From Gammaproteobacteria bacterium (GTDB lineage Bacteria > Pseudomonadota > Gammaproteobacteria > Thiohalobacterales > Thiohalobacteraceae): a stretch of 13,287 bases of DNA. The notes under the pieces were generated by a model. That model was not told where the DNA came from and did no database searches. It saw only the letters and a list, made by a program, of their open reading frames with translations. The translations under genes were made by a program, and so were the position numbers. Shown in pieces: positions 6,543-12,783 of this stretch; positions within the stretch are counted from its first letter, which is position 1, and each line of letters opens with the position of its first letter. The DNA lies in assembly GCA_016214925.1 (NCBI GenBank), contig JACRMO010000086.1, positions 1-13,287 of the forward strand, written 5' to 3'.

Positions 6543-7841
6543 TCAGTTCTCAACCGTCTTCAGGCCGATCACCACATCGGTAACGTTGGTGCCGGTCGGG
6601 CCAGTGTCAAGCAGATCGCCCGCGGCCTCAAGGAAACGGCCGGCATCGGCCTGCTGTAACGCGCTAGCGGCATCGAGACCGTCCAAGGTGCCCCGCGCCA
6701 GCGTCCGTCCATCGACACACGCACCGGCGACATCACCCGCCATATCATCCACAACGTCACCCATCACATTACCCATCATATTACTGGGCCCGTCGCTACC
6801 GTCGGTACCCGCAGCGAGCAAACAGATACTTGGCTGTTCGGCCAATACCTGCGCCGCCGCCAGTGCCAACTGCTGACAACGCCCACCTCGCCCCGGCTGA
6901 TCGGGCAGACGCACGGTGGTCTCACCGCCCCAGAGATACACGCCCGGCGTGCCGGCGATCAAGCTTGCGGCGATGTGCCGCCCCGCCTCGACCGCATCAC
7001 CGTGCAGACGTTCGGGCGCGCGAACGACACGATAACCCAGCGCCGCCGCGCCGCGCGCCACGACATCCAAGGCCTGATCCAATCGCGCGACAACGGCGGT
7101 GTCGATGTGCGCAGCGGGTACATCCGCCGACATCGCGTCGGTCTGGGCACACAGATCATTCAGCCATGCCGGCAACTGTTCGGGTAAAGCATCGGCATCT
7201 GCAGAGGCCGCATGCAACAAACCGGATCCGATGATGGCTGGATCGTCACCGGGCACATCGGAGATCAACAGCACTCGCGCCGGTCGGTCGCCCAAATAAG
7301 CACGCAGACGTCCGCCCTTGATGCGCGACAGCCGACGGCGCACCGCATTCATCTGCTCGATGGGCAAACCGCTGGCCAACAACCACTGATTCACGCGTTG
7401 CATATCCGCGAGCGTCATCGCCGTTGGCAAGACCTCGACCAAACTCGAAGCGCCCCCGGAGATCAGGAACAACCAACTGATATTCGCCGGTGCCGCGGCC
7501 AGCACATCCAGAAGGCGCTCCCCCGCCGCGAGACTCGTGGCATCCGGCACGGGATGCGCGGCCTCCAGAATCTCCGTCCGTGGAAAAGCGCGACCTTGAA
7601 CATGGCCGTGTTTGGTGACGAGCAAGGCGTGCTGCAACTGTTCACCCAGCACAGCGAAAGCACCCGTGAGCATGGCGCTCGCCGCCTTGCCGATCGCAAC
7701 GGCCCAAATCGGCCCGTTCAGAGGCTGCGCCCGCAGCTGTGACGCTACGCAACGCTCGCCGTCCACCGCCGCCAATGCGGCCCGGTACAGGCCCAGCAAC
7801 ACCTCGCGCGACCGGTCGGATGCCATGTGCGAATGTTCCAT
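6543..7841 (-). CDS. Glycerate 2-kinase type (DUF4147 + MOFRL) protein
   Basis: A 432-residue protein of the glycerate kinase type-2 family (GckA/TtuD-like; the family is also annotated as hydroxypyruvate reductase), expected to phosphorylate D-glycerate to 2-phosphoglycerate with ATP. The N-terminal DUF4147 domain shows AIGKAA (49-54), ISGGASSL (127-134), RIKGGRL (173-179) and SDVPGDD (194-200). The C-terminal MOFRL domain shows GGETTV (305-310), GRGGRCQQLAL, AGTDGSDGP (344-352) and GPTGTNVTD (414-422). Oddity: after DGP the family usually goes almost straight to AGAxVDG, but here an extra run of xGDV-like tetrapeptides (356-375) is inserted. The start is uncertain: ATG 7841, or ATG 7826 with GGAA upstream; a longer frame would run into the divergent gene. 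The DUF455 gene follows 14 bases downstream. Confidence 0.9.
   Translation of the reverse strand: MEHSHMASDRSREVLLGLYRAALAAVDGERCVASQLRAQPLNGPIWAVAIGKAASAMLTGAFAVLGEQLQHALLVTKHGHVQGRAFPRTEILEAAHPVPDATSLAAGERLLDVLAAAPANISWLFLISGGASSLVEVLPTAMTLADMQRVNQWLLASGLPIEQMNAVRRRLSRIKGGRLRAYLGDRPARVLLISDVPGDDPAIIGSGLLHAASADADALPEQLPAWLNDLCAQTDAMSADVPAAHIDTAVVARLDQALDVVARGAAALGYRVVRAPERLHGDAVEAGRHIAASLIAGTPGVYLWGGETTVRLPDQPGRGGRCQQLALAAAQVLAEQPSICLLAAGTDGSDGPSNMMGNVMGDVVDDMAGDVAGACVDGRTLARGTLDGLDAASALQQADAGRFLEAAGDLLDTGPTGTNVTDVVIGLKTVEN
6717..6776 (-). repeat. Degenerate 12-base tandem repeat inside the kinase gene
   Basis: Five 12-base units encode MGNV, MGDV, VDDM, AGDV and AGAC in frame. They sit just after the AGTDGSDGP motif of the MOFRL domain and are less GC-rich than the surrounding codons. 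This looks like an in-frame minisatellite expansion of the loop. Confidence 0.6.
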
Positions 7842-7986
7842 TTTATTATCGGCTTGCGAGCATGTCGGAAAATGGCACTCAGCCATGGGCCAGCCGGCTT
7901 CGCCCTTTAGATCAAATCCATTTTGACAGCAGCGAATTTCGTGGTGCATGCTGCCGGCATGTCGGCTTAATCTCGGGGGGTGTGTC

Positions 7987-8334
7987 ATGAATGCCCAAAA
8001 GCATCTTCTGGAAGTCTACGAACCCTATGGCTATGTAGGCCCCAATCCCATGCGTGTGCAGGGCACCTGCGTATTGCGTGGGCCGAGCGGCGACACCTAC
8101 TACCTGCTCAGCATCGAGGGCACGCTGGAACTGGAAGACAATGCCGTCGTGCAATTGCTGGTTCTGCCGCGCTACAACGGCGATAAAATCGAACGCGCCG
8201 AACAGAGCTGTTGCACCGTGAACATCGCGCGCGTGCGCCCCGGGGTGACGCTCTGCGCGGACATGCCGTTCACCTATGGCGATGTCGCCCACTGGGGCGT
8301 GGGCAAGATCACACCGATGCCCGGGGCAAAATGA
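7987..8334 (+). CDS. Conserved-looking hypothetical protein, 115 residues
   Basis: I do not recognise this family. The frame starts at ATG 7987 with a G-run (7975-7980) as the only ribosome-site candidate, 6 bases upstream; an ATG at 7948 is in frame but has no such signal. The protein has no signal peptide and no membrane helix. It alternates hydrophobic and polar residues (CVLRGPSGDTYYLLSIEGTLELEDNAVVQLLVLP), which suggests a mostly beta fold. Four cysteines are present (28, 75, 76, 90), the middle two adjacent; metal binding or a disulfide is possible but unproven. Codon usage and GC content match the neighbours, which supports a real gene, as does the strong hairpin directly after its stop. 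It is transcribed divergently from the glycerate kinase gene and convergently with metZ, so it is a single-gene unit. Confidence 0.75.
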   Translation: MNAQKHLLEVYEPYGYVGPNPMRVQGTCVLRGPSGDTYYLLSIEGTLELEDNAVVQLLVLPRYNGDKIERAEQSCCTVNIARVRPGVTLCADMPFTYGDVAHWGVGKITPMPGAK

Positions 8335-8338
8335 GCGC

Positions 8339-8377
8339 AATACGTGGCGTGAGGCACAACACCTCACGCCACGTATT
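8339..8377. terminator. Bidirectional hairpin between the hypothetical gene and metZ
   Basis: A perfect 16-bp stem: AATACGTGGCGTGAGG (8339-8354) and its complement (8362-8377), with a 7-base loop. It starts 5 bases after the plus-strand stop, and its right arm reaches the first base of the minus-strand metZ stop codon. The A/T end of the stem gives only a short U stretch, so termination may be partly factor-dependent. A shared terminator for the two convergent genes is the natural reading. Confidence 0.8.
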
Positions 8378-9558
8378 CAATCCAGCCCTCGCGCCAGATC
8401 GGCGCGGATATCCGCGATATCTTCCAATCCGACCGCAACGCGAATCAATCCATCGGTAATGCCGGCGTCGGCACGCTGCTCCGGCGTAAGCCGCCCGTGC
8501 GTCGTGGTCGCCGGGTGCGTAATCGTGCTCTTCACATCGCCGAGATTCGCCGTGATGGACAACATGCGCGTGGCATCGATCACCTTCCAGGCGGCCTGCT
8601 GCCCACCACGCACCTCGAAACTGACGATGCCACCGAAATCGCGCTGCTGACGCGCGGCCAGCGCATGTTGCGGATGCGAAGCCAGCCCCGGATAGTAGAC
8701 ACGCGTGACGGCCGGATGCATCTCCAGCCAAGTCGCAAGCGCGAGTGCGTTGGCGCTGTGCGCGCGCATGCGCAGCGACAGTGTTTCCAAACCTTTGAGA
8801 AACACCCAGGCGTTGAAGGGACTGAGCGTCGGCCCGCAGGTGCGCAGGAAACCGTAGACATCTTTACCGACGCGCTCGGCATCGCCAACCACCGCACCAC
8901 CGACACAGCGCCCTTGTCCGTCGAGATACTTGGTCGCCGAGTGGATGACGATGTCTGCACCCAATTCCAGAGGACGTTGCAAGGCCGGTGTGCAGAAGCA
9001 GTTGTCGACCACTAGCAGACAATCGTGCGCATGCGCGAGCACGGCGAGCGCGCGGATGTCGCCCAATTCCGTGAGCGGATTCGACGGTGTCTCGATGAAC
9101 AACATGCGCGTGTTCGGGCGAATCGCTGCCTTCCAGGCATCCAGATCGGCCAATGGCACATAGCTGGTCTCGATGCCGCAACGCGCCAGATAGGTGCTGA
9201 ACAACACTGTCGTGGTACCGAACACCGCGCGCGATGAGACCAGATGATCGCCCTGCTTCAGCAAACCCAGACAGGTCGCGAGGATCGCCGCCATCCCGGA
9301 GGCCGTGGCGACGCAGGAAATCCCACCCTCAAGCGCTGCCAGGCGTTGCTCAAAGGTGCGTACCGTGGGATTGGTGAAACGCGAATAGATGTTGCCGGGC
9401 TGGCTACCTGCGAAGCGCGCCGCCGCCTCGGCGGCGTTGGCGAACACATAGCTTGAAGTCGGAAAAATCGGCTCGGAATGCTCGCCTTCCGCCGTGCGGT
9501 GCTGGCCGGCGCGAATCGCCAGGGTATCGAAGCCGTAATCGTCCAGTTCCAGATCCAT
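8377..9558 (-). CDS. metZ: O-succinylhomoserine sulfhydrylase
   Basis: A 393-residue PLP-dependent enzyme of the Cys/Met metabolism family that makes homocysteine directly from O-succinylhomoserine and sulfide. Visible motifs: YSRFTNPT (58-65, cofactor phosphate contacts from the neighbouring subunit), ATASGMAAI (84-92), ETPSNP (156-161), VVDNCF (183-188, Asp185 at the pyridine nitrogen) and SATKYLDG (207-214, with Lys210 as the Schiff-base lysine). The DTLAIRAGQ N-terminus and placement after purF match metZ of pseudomonads. Start chosen at ATG 9558 because GAGGA lies 7 bases upstream; in-frame ATGs at 9576 and beyond lack a ribosome site, and the frame running to 9654 would cover the riboswitch and terminator. 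The leader is predicted to respond to SAM. Confidence 0.96.
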   Translation of the reverse strand: MDLELDDYGFDTLAIRAGQHRTAEGEHSEPIFPTSSYVFANAAEAAARFAGSQPGNIYSRFTNPTVRTFEQRLAALEGGISCVATASGMAAILATCLGLLKQGDHLVSSRAVFGTTTVLFSTYLARCGIETSYVPLADLDAWKAAIRPNTRMLFIETPSNPLTELGDIRALAVLAHAHDCLLVVDNCFCTPALQRPLELGADIVIHSATKYLDGQGRCVGGAVVGDAERVGKDVYGFLRTCGPTLSPFNAWVFLKGLETLSLRMRAHSANALALATWLEMHPAVTRVYYPGLASHPQHALAARQQRDFGGIVSFEVRGGQQAAWKVIDATRMLSITANLGDVKSTITHPATTTHGRLTPEQRADAGITDGLIRVAVGLEDIADIRADLARGLD

Positions 9559-9565
9559 ACTTTCG

Positions 9566-9570
9566 TCCTC
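9566..9570 (-). promoter_or_regulatory. metZ ribosome binding site
   Basis: GAGGA on the minus strand, 7 bases before ATG 9558. It decides the start against upstream in-frame codons that would extend the protein into the leader. Confidence 0.8.
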
Positions 9571-9599
9571 GCCCATGCGCAGAACCCAGCGCCGGGCAT

Positions 9600-9635
9600 A
9601 AAAAAACCCGCTTCGAACGCGAGCGAAAGCAGGTT
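9600..9635 (-). terminator. Intrinsic terminator of the metZ leader
   Basis: On the minus strand, AACCTGCTTT pairs with AAGCGGGTT (9626-9635 with 9605-9613) in a stem with one T-G wobble and possible inner pairs. It is followed at once by seven T (9606-9600). It lies between the aptamer and metZ, 41 bases before the metZ ATG, so it is the off-switch of a riboswitch rather than only an end for purF. Confidence 0.85.
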
Positions 9636-9644
9636 GCTCTCGCT
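9622..9644 (-). promoter_or_regulatory. Antiterminator hairpin of the metZ leader
   Basis: AGCGAGAGC (9644-9636) pairs with GCTTTCGCT (9630-9622) over 9 bp with one G-T wobble and the loop AACCT. The 5' arm takes bases from the 3' strand of the aptamer pseudoknot, and the 3' arm takes the 5' strand of the terminator, so it excludes both. This is the expected geometry for SAM-dependent attenuation. Confidence 0.7.
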
Positions 9645-9690
9645 TTAGCTGCATTTATTGAGCGCCCGCAAGCTGAGTCAACTCGGCGCC
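9639..9690 (-). ncRNA. SAM-II-like riboswitch upstream of metZ
   Basis: This 52-base element matches the SAM-II H-type pseudoknot in length and order. P1 is GGCGCC (9690-9685) with GGCGCT (9666-9661). The loop holds GAGTTGACTCAGCTTGC, and the 3' part is AATAAATGCAGCTAAAGCGA (from 9659), nearly the conserved AUAAAUGYAGCUAAA string of known members as I recall them. Pseudoknot pairs can be drawn as CTC with GAG and GCT with AGC, with base changes on both sides relative to the known env12 aptamer, that is, compensatory. It sits between a promoter and a terminator, directly ahead of metZ, a known SAM-II target in alphaproteobacteria. Alternative: a related class such as SAM-V, which shares the binding core. 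Confidence 0.85.
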
Positions 9691-9698
9691 ATGCTCAT

Positions 9699-9727
9699 AA
9701 CCTAGGTCCGCGGACCCTGACTGTCAA
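9699..9727 (-). promoter_or_regulatory. Probable metZ promoter
   Basis: A perfect -35 TTGACA (9727-9722), a 17-base spacer, and a weak -10 TAGGTT (9704-9699). Transcription would begin at about 9692, at the first stem of the riboswitch. The spacer contains the perfect 12-base palindrome GGTCCGCGGACC (9705-9716), which may be an operator or chance. Confidence 0.7.
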
Positions 9728-9774
9728 CCCCGCGAACGCAGCCTTCTCAATTCCGCATCCCGCCAGGCGAGCTT

Positions 9775-11289
9775 TCAGGCATTGTTATACATCTCGATCA
9801 CTTCGTCCGCCTCCGCGTCGCGGCGCTCCTGCTTGGCGTTGTCGCTGCGTTGGTTCTGCAGATGATCCAGATAATCACGGTTCACGTCGCCGGTGACATA
9901 TTCACCGGTGAACACCGAGCAGTCGAAGGCATTGAGCTTGCTGTTGCCCTTGCGCACCCCACCGATGAGATCGTCCAGATCCTGGAAGATCAACCGGTCG
10001 GCTTCGATTTCCGCTGCGACCTGTTCCACCGTACGGCCGTGCGCGACCAGTTCATCGACACTCGGCATGTCGATGCCGTAGACATTCTGGAAGCGCACCG
10101 GCGGCGCGGCGGAGGCGAAATACACCTTACGCGCGCCGGCCTCGCGCGCCATCTGAATGATCTGCCGCGAGGTGGTGCCGCGCACGATGGAATCGTCCAC
10201 CAACAGCACGTTCTTGTCGCGGAATTCGAGATCGATGGGATTGAGTTTCTGGCGCACCGATTTCTTGCGCTGCTGCTGCCCTGGCATGATGAAAGTGCGG
10301 CCGATGTAGCGGTTCTTGATGAAACCCTCGCGGTATTTCACGCCCAGCGAGTTCGCCAGTTGCAGGGCCGAGGTGCGGCTGGTATCCGGGATCGGAATCA
10401 CCACATCGATATCGTGCTCCGGCCATTCGCGCTGGATCTTGGCGGCCAGTTTCTCACCCATGCGCAAACGCGCCTTGTGCACCGACACGTCGTCGATGAT
10501 GGAGTCCGGCCGCGCCAGGTAAACGTATTCAAAGATGCAGGTCGCGTAACGTGGTGCCTCGGCGCACTGGCGCGTGAACAACTGTCCATCCAGCGTGATA
10601 TAGATGGCCTCGCCGGGCGCCACATCGCGCACCAATTCGTAACCCAGCACATCCAAGGCCACGCTTTCGGAAGCGACCATGTATTCCGTGCCCGCCGCCG
10701 TGTCGCGCTTACCGAACACCAGCGGGCGGATACCGTAGGGATCACGGAACGCGACGATGCCGTAGCCGATCACCATCGTCACCGCGGCATAAGCGCCGCG
10801 GCAACGGCGATGCACCCCGGCGACGGCATCGAAGATATGGCCTTCGTCGATGCGCAAGGTGCCCTGACGCGTGAGTTCGTGCGCGAAGACATTGAGCAGG
10901 ATTTCCGAATCGGAATTGGTGTTGATATGTCGCAGGTCGTCGCGGAACAGCTCCTGCTTGAGCTGATCGGTGTTGGTGAGATTGCCGTTGTGCGCGAGGC
11001 TGATGCCGAACGGCGAATTCACGTAGAACGGTTGCGCCTCGGCACTGGATTCACAACCGGCGGTCGGATAGCGCACATGGCCGATGCCGACATTGCCCAG
11101 CAGTCCCAGCATGTGCCGGGTATGGAACACGTCGCGCACCAGACCGTTGTCCTTGCGCAGATACAGTCGCTGGCCATCGCAGGTGATGATGCCCGCCGCA
11201 TCCTGACCACGGTGTTGCAACACGGTCAGTCCGTCGTACAGGGCCTGATTGACCCGCTCACGCGCCACGATGCCGATGATTCCACACAT
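9775..11289 (-). CDS. purF: Amidophosphoribosyltransferase
   Basis: A 504-residue enzyme (E. coli 505) that makes 5-phosphoribosylamine from PRPP and glutamine, the first committed step of purine synthesis. The N-terminal class II glutaminase domain begins MCGIIGIV with the nucleophile Cys2 (exposed after Met removal), then GHVRYPTAG (Arg73), HNGNLTN (100-106, Asn101 and Gly102 of the oxyanion hole) and NSDSE (125-129). The C-terminal phosphoribosyltransferase domain has VIPIPDTSRTSA (297-308) and the PRPP loop VLLVDDSIVRGTT (361-373). The start is fixed by Cys2. It lies 8 bases after the cvpA stop, with AGG within that stop region, so cvpA-purF is an operon as in E. coli. The tail (about 480-504) is charged and variable. 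Confidence 0.98.
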   Translation of the reverse strand: MCGIIGIVARERVNQALYDGLTVLQHRGQDAAGIITCDGQRLYLRKDNGLVRDVFHTRHMLGLLGNVGIGHVRYPTAGCESSAEAQPFYVNSPFGISLAHNGNLTNTDQLKQELFRDDLRHINTNSDSEILLNVFAHELTRQGTLRIDEGHIFDAVAGVHRRCRGAYAAVTMVIGYGIVAFRDPYGIRPLVFGKRDTAAGTEYMVASESVALDVLGYELVRDVAPGEAIYITLDGQLFTRQCAEAPRYATCIFEYVYLARPDSIIDDVSVHKARLRMGEKLAAKIQREWPEHDIDVVIPIPDTSRTSALQLANSLGVKYREGFIKNRYIGRTFIMPGQQQRKKSVRQKLNPIDLEFRDKNVLLVDDSIVRGTTSRQIIQMAREAGARKVYFASAAPPVRFQNVYGIDMPSVDELVAHGRTVEQVAAEIEADRLIFQDLDDLIGGVRKGNSKLNAFDCSVFTGEYVTGDVNRDYLDHLQNQRSDNAKQERRDAEADEVIEMYNNA

Positions 11290-11297
11290 GGAGATGT

Positions 11298-11822
11298 CTA
11301 CCTCAGCTTGCCATCAACCGGTACTACCGGGATATCGAACCGCACATTGTCCGCCACCCCGGCGGGAAGATACTGCGTCAACCACAGCGCCACCCGCTCG
11401 AAATGCGGCATGAGCTGCGAGGTCTGCCACCAGGGATCGCGCGGCAACGCGGTCAACCCGGCCAGCAACACCAGCACGGCAACGAGAATGACGCCGCGCG
11501 CCACGCCGAACACCGTACCCAACACCCGGTCGGTACCGCCCAGTCCCGTCTTCTTCACCAACTGCCCGGCCAGAAAACCCACCAAGGCGCCGAGTATCAA
11601 CACAATGAGAAACAACCCGGCAAACCCAGCCACCGCGCGCGCCGAAGGTAGTTCGATCCAGGGCGAGAGCATGTCGGCGAAGGGATCGGAAAACGTCATC
11701 GCCACCAGGACCGCCACGATCCAGGTTGCCAGCGATATCGCCTCTTTAATGAATCCGCGCCAGATGCTGATCAGCATAGACAATCCGATCAGCCCGAGAA
11801 TGAAATAATCCGCCCAGTTCAC
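11298..11822 (-). CDS. cvpA: CvpA family inner-membrane protein
   Basis: A 174-residue protein with four membrane helices (about 5-20, 30-46, 63-88, 107-125) and the family's RGFIKE motif (22-27) after the first helix. CvpA is required for colicin V production in E. coli, and its gene lies directly before purF there, as it does here. GTG 11822 is chosen as start because it gives the usual VNWADYFIL beginning; the ATG at 11915 would add 31 unusual residues, would start above a probable promoter, and is not needed. The ribosome site before the GTG is weak (only GGCGGG), so the start is not certain. Family role: membrane and envelope stress functions, mechanism not settled. Confidence 0.93.
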   Translation of the reverse strand: MNWADYFILGLIGLSMLISIWRGFIKEAISLATWIVAVLVAMTFSDPFADMLSPWIELPSARAVAGFAGLFLIVLILGALVGFLAGQLVKKTGLGGTDRVLGTVFGVARGVILVAVLVLLAGLTALPRDPWWQTSQLMPHFERVALWLTQYLPAGVADNVRFDIPVVPVDGKLR

Positions 11823-11898
11823 ACTGCCCGCCGTTGACTGCGATTCAATTCCGATCCTGCTTGCAGACCCTGCCGACAGCACGCCGTTTTCAGCGTGC

Positions 11899-11907
11899 AT
11901 TGTAGCA
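11899..11907 (-). promoter_or_regulatory. Possible extended -10 promoter for cvpA-purF
   Basis: TGCTACAAT on the minus strand fits the extended -10 pattern TGnTAnAAT, without a good -35. Transcription would start at about 11892, between cvpA and dedD, 70 bases before GTG 11822. A GCACGC/GCGTGC hairpin (11879-11898) and a GGCGCCG/CGGCGCC hairpin (11926-11944) lie on either side. Confidence 0.4.
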
Positions 11908-11965
11908 AAGGCCATGCTTCACCGCGGCGCCGTTTGTCGGCGCCCATCCGTAATCCGCCGGTTCT

Positions 11966-12721
11966 CTACGGATAGCGCGTGACAATACCTTTGATGTGCA
12001 CCTGTTGTTCCAGACGGTTGCGCACGTTCTCGGCATTGGCGCGTTCCAGCTCCGGACCGACCCGTACGCGGAACAGTACACCCTGCGCCGTCTTGATCTC
12101 TTCGACAAACGCGGTGTAACCCAACGCGCGCAGCTGCTCCTGCAAGGCCAGGGCCTTGCTCTTGGTCGCCGTGGCAACGAGTTGCACGACCCAGCCCGAC
12201 AGCGCCTTGGCCGGCGCGGGCGCAGGTTTCGCCACCGGTGCAGGGGCGGTCACCGCCGGCGCAGGCGCCGGTTGGGTCACGACAGGTGCCGCGGGTGTGG
12301 GCGCGGCCGGTGGCGTGGCCGTAACAGGCGCCGGCGTCGCTGCGGGCACGGCCGGAACCGGGACTGCGGGCTGCGGTGCGGTCACCGTATCTTCGGACAC
12401 ACCCACGTTCGGTGCGTTCGGCGCTGGCGGCGTCCCGAGTTGCGGCGCGCCCGTAGCCAGCGCGGTTGCGGCGGCGGCTACCGCGTTCTCGGGTGTCGGT
12501 TGATCGAGCACCACCTGGGCCGGCTCGGTTTCCGGCGGCGGCTCGGGCAGCGTCAGCGGTTCGATCCGGTCGTGGACGATCTGCTCCGGTTGATCCGGCA
12601 GATTGCCGCCCACCGGACCCAAGTCGGTCTCGGACTTGTCCAGCAACATGGGAACGAAGATAACCGCCAAAGCCACCAACACCACGGCACCGATGACACG
12701 CTGTTTGACCACATTGTCCAC
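11966..12721 (-). CDS. dedD: SPOR-domain membrane protein, DedD-like
   Basis: A 251-residue single-pass inner-membrane protein. It has a short cytoplasmic N-terminus (MDNVVKQR), a membrane helix at about 9-27 (IGAVVLVALAVIFVPMLLD), a long periplasmic linker rich in Pro and Ala (about 55-172), and a C-terminal SPOR domain (about 175-249: GWVVQLVATATKSKALALQEQLRALGYTAFVEEI, then RVRVGP). SPOR domains bind peptidoglycan stripped of stem peptides at the division septum, and DedD of E. coli works in cell constriction. GTG 12721 is chosen as start because GAGGT lies 6 bases upstream; the in-frame ATG 12784, which overlaps the folC stop, would add an odd 21-residue extension and has no ribosome site. 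Position between folC and cvpA is as in E. coli and Pseudomonas. Confidence 0.92.
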   Translation of the reverse strand: MDNVVKQRVIGAVVLVALAVIFVPMLLDKSETDLGPVGGNLPDQPEQIVHDRIEPLTLPEPPPETEPAQVVLDQPTPENAVAAAATALATGAPQLGTPPAPNAPNVGVSEDTVTAPQPAVPVPAVPAATPAPVTATPPAAPTPAAPVVTQPAPAPAVTAPAPVAKPAPAPAKALSGWVVQLVATATKSKALALQEQLRALGYTAFVEEIKTAQGVLFRVRVGPELERANAENVRNRLEQQVHIKGIVTRYP

Positions 12722-12727
12722 GTCGTT

Positions 12728-12732
12728 ACCTC
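12728..12732 (-). promoter_or_regulatory. dedD ribosome binding site
   Basis: GAGGT on the minus strand, 6 bases before the GTG at 12721. It favours the GTG start over ATG 12784. Confidence 0.65.
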
Positions 12733-12783
12733 GCTCGATGATCACCGGCTTCCCGGCCCCGCCAAATTTGAATGGGGGAGGCA

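Noticed and set aside
5596..6876. Plus-strand open frame of 426 codons opposite the DUF455 and kinase genes
   Set aside because: It is antisense to well-supported coding sequences, passes through the REP doublet and the intergenic gap, and shows no domain.
7923..7951. TTGACA at 7923-7928 as promoter of the hypothetical gene
   Set aside because: The -35 is perfect, but the bases 16-18 positions downstream (GCATGC region) do not resemble a -10 element.
9559..9654. Longer metZ start at 9654 adding 32 residues
   Set aside because: It would translate the terminator and the 3' part of the riboswitch; ATG 9558 has a proper ribosome site and gives the normal N-terminus.
9850..11808. Very long plus-strand open frame (652 codons) opposite purF and cvpA
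   Set aside because: It is antisense to two clear genes, has no recognisable domain and no ribosome site, and its composition is that of a shadow frame in GC-rich DNA.
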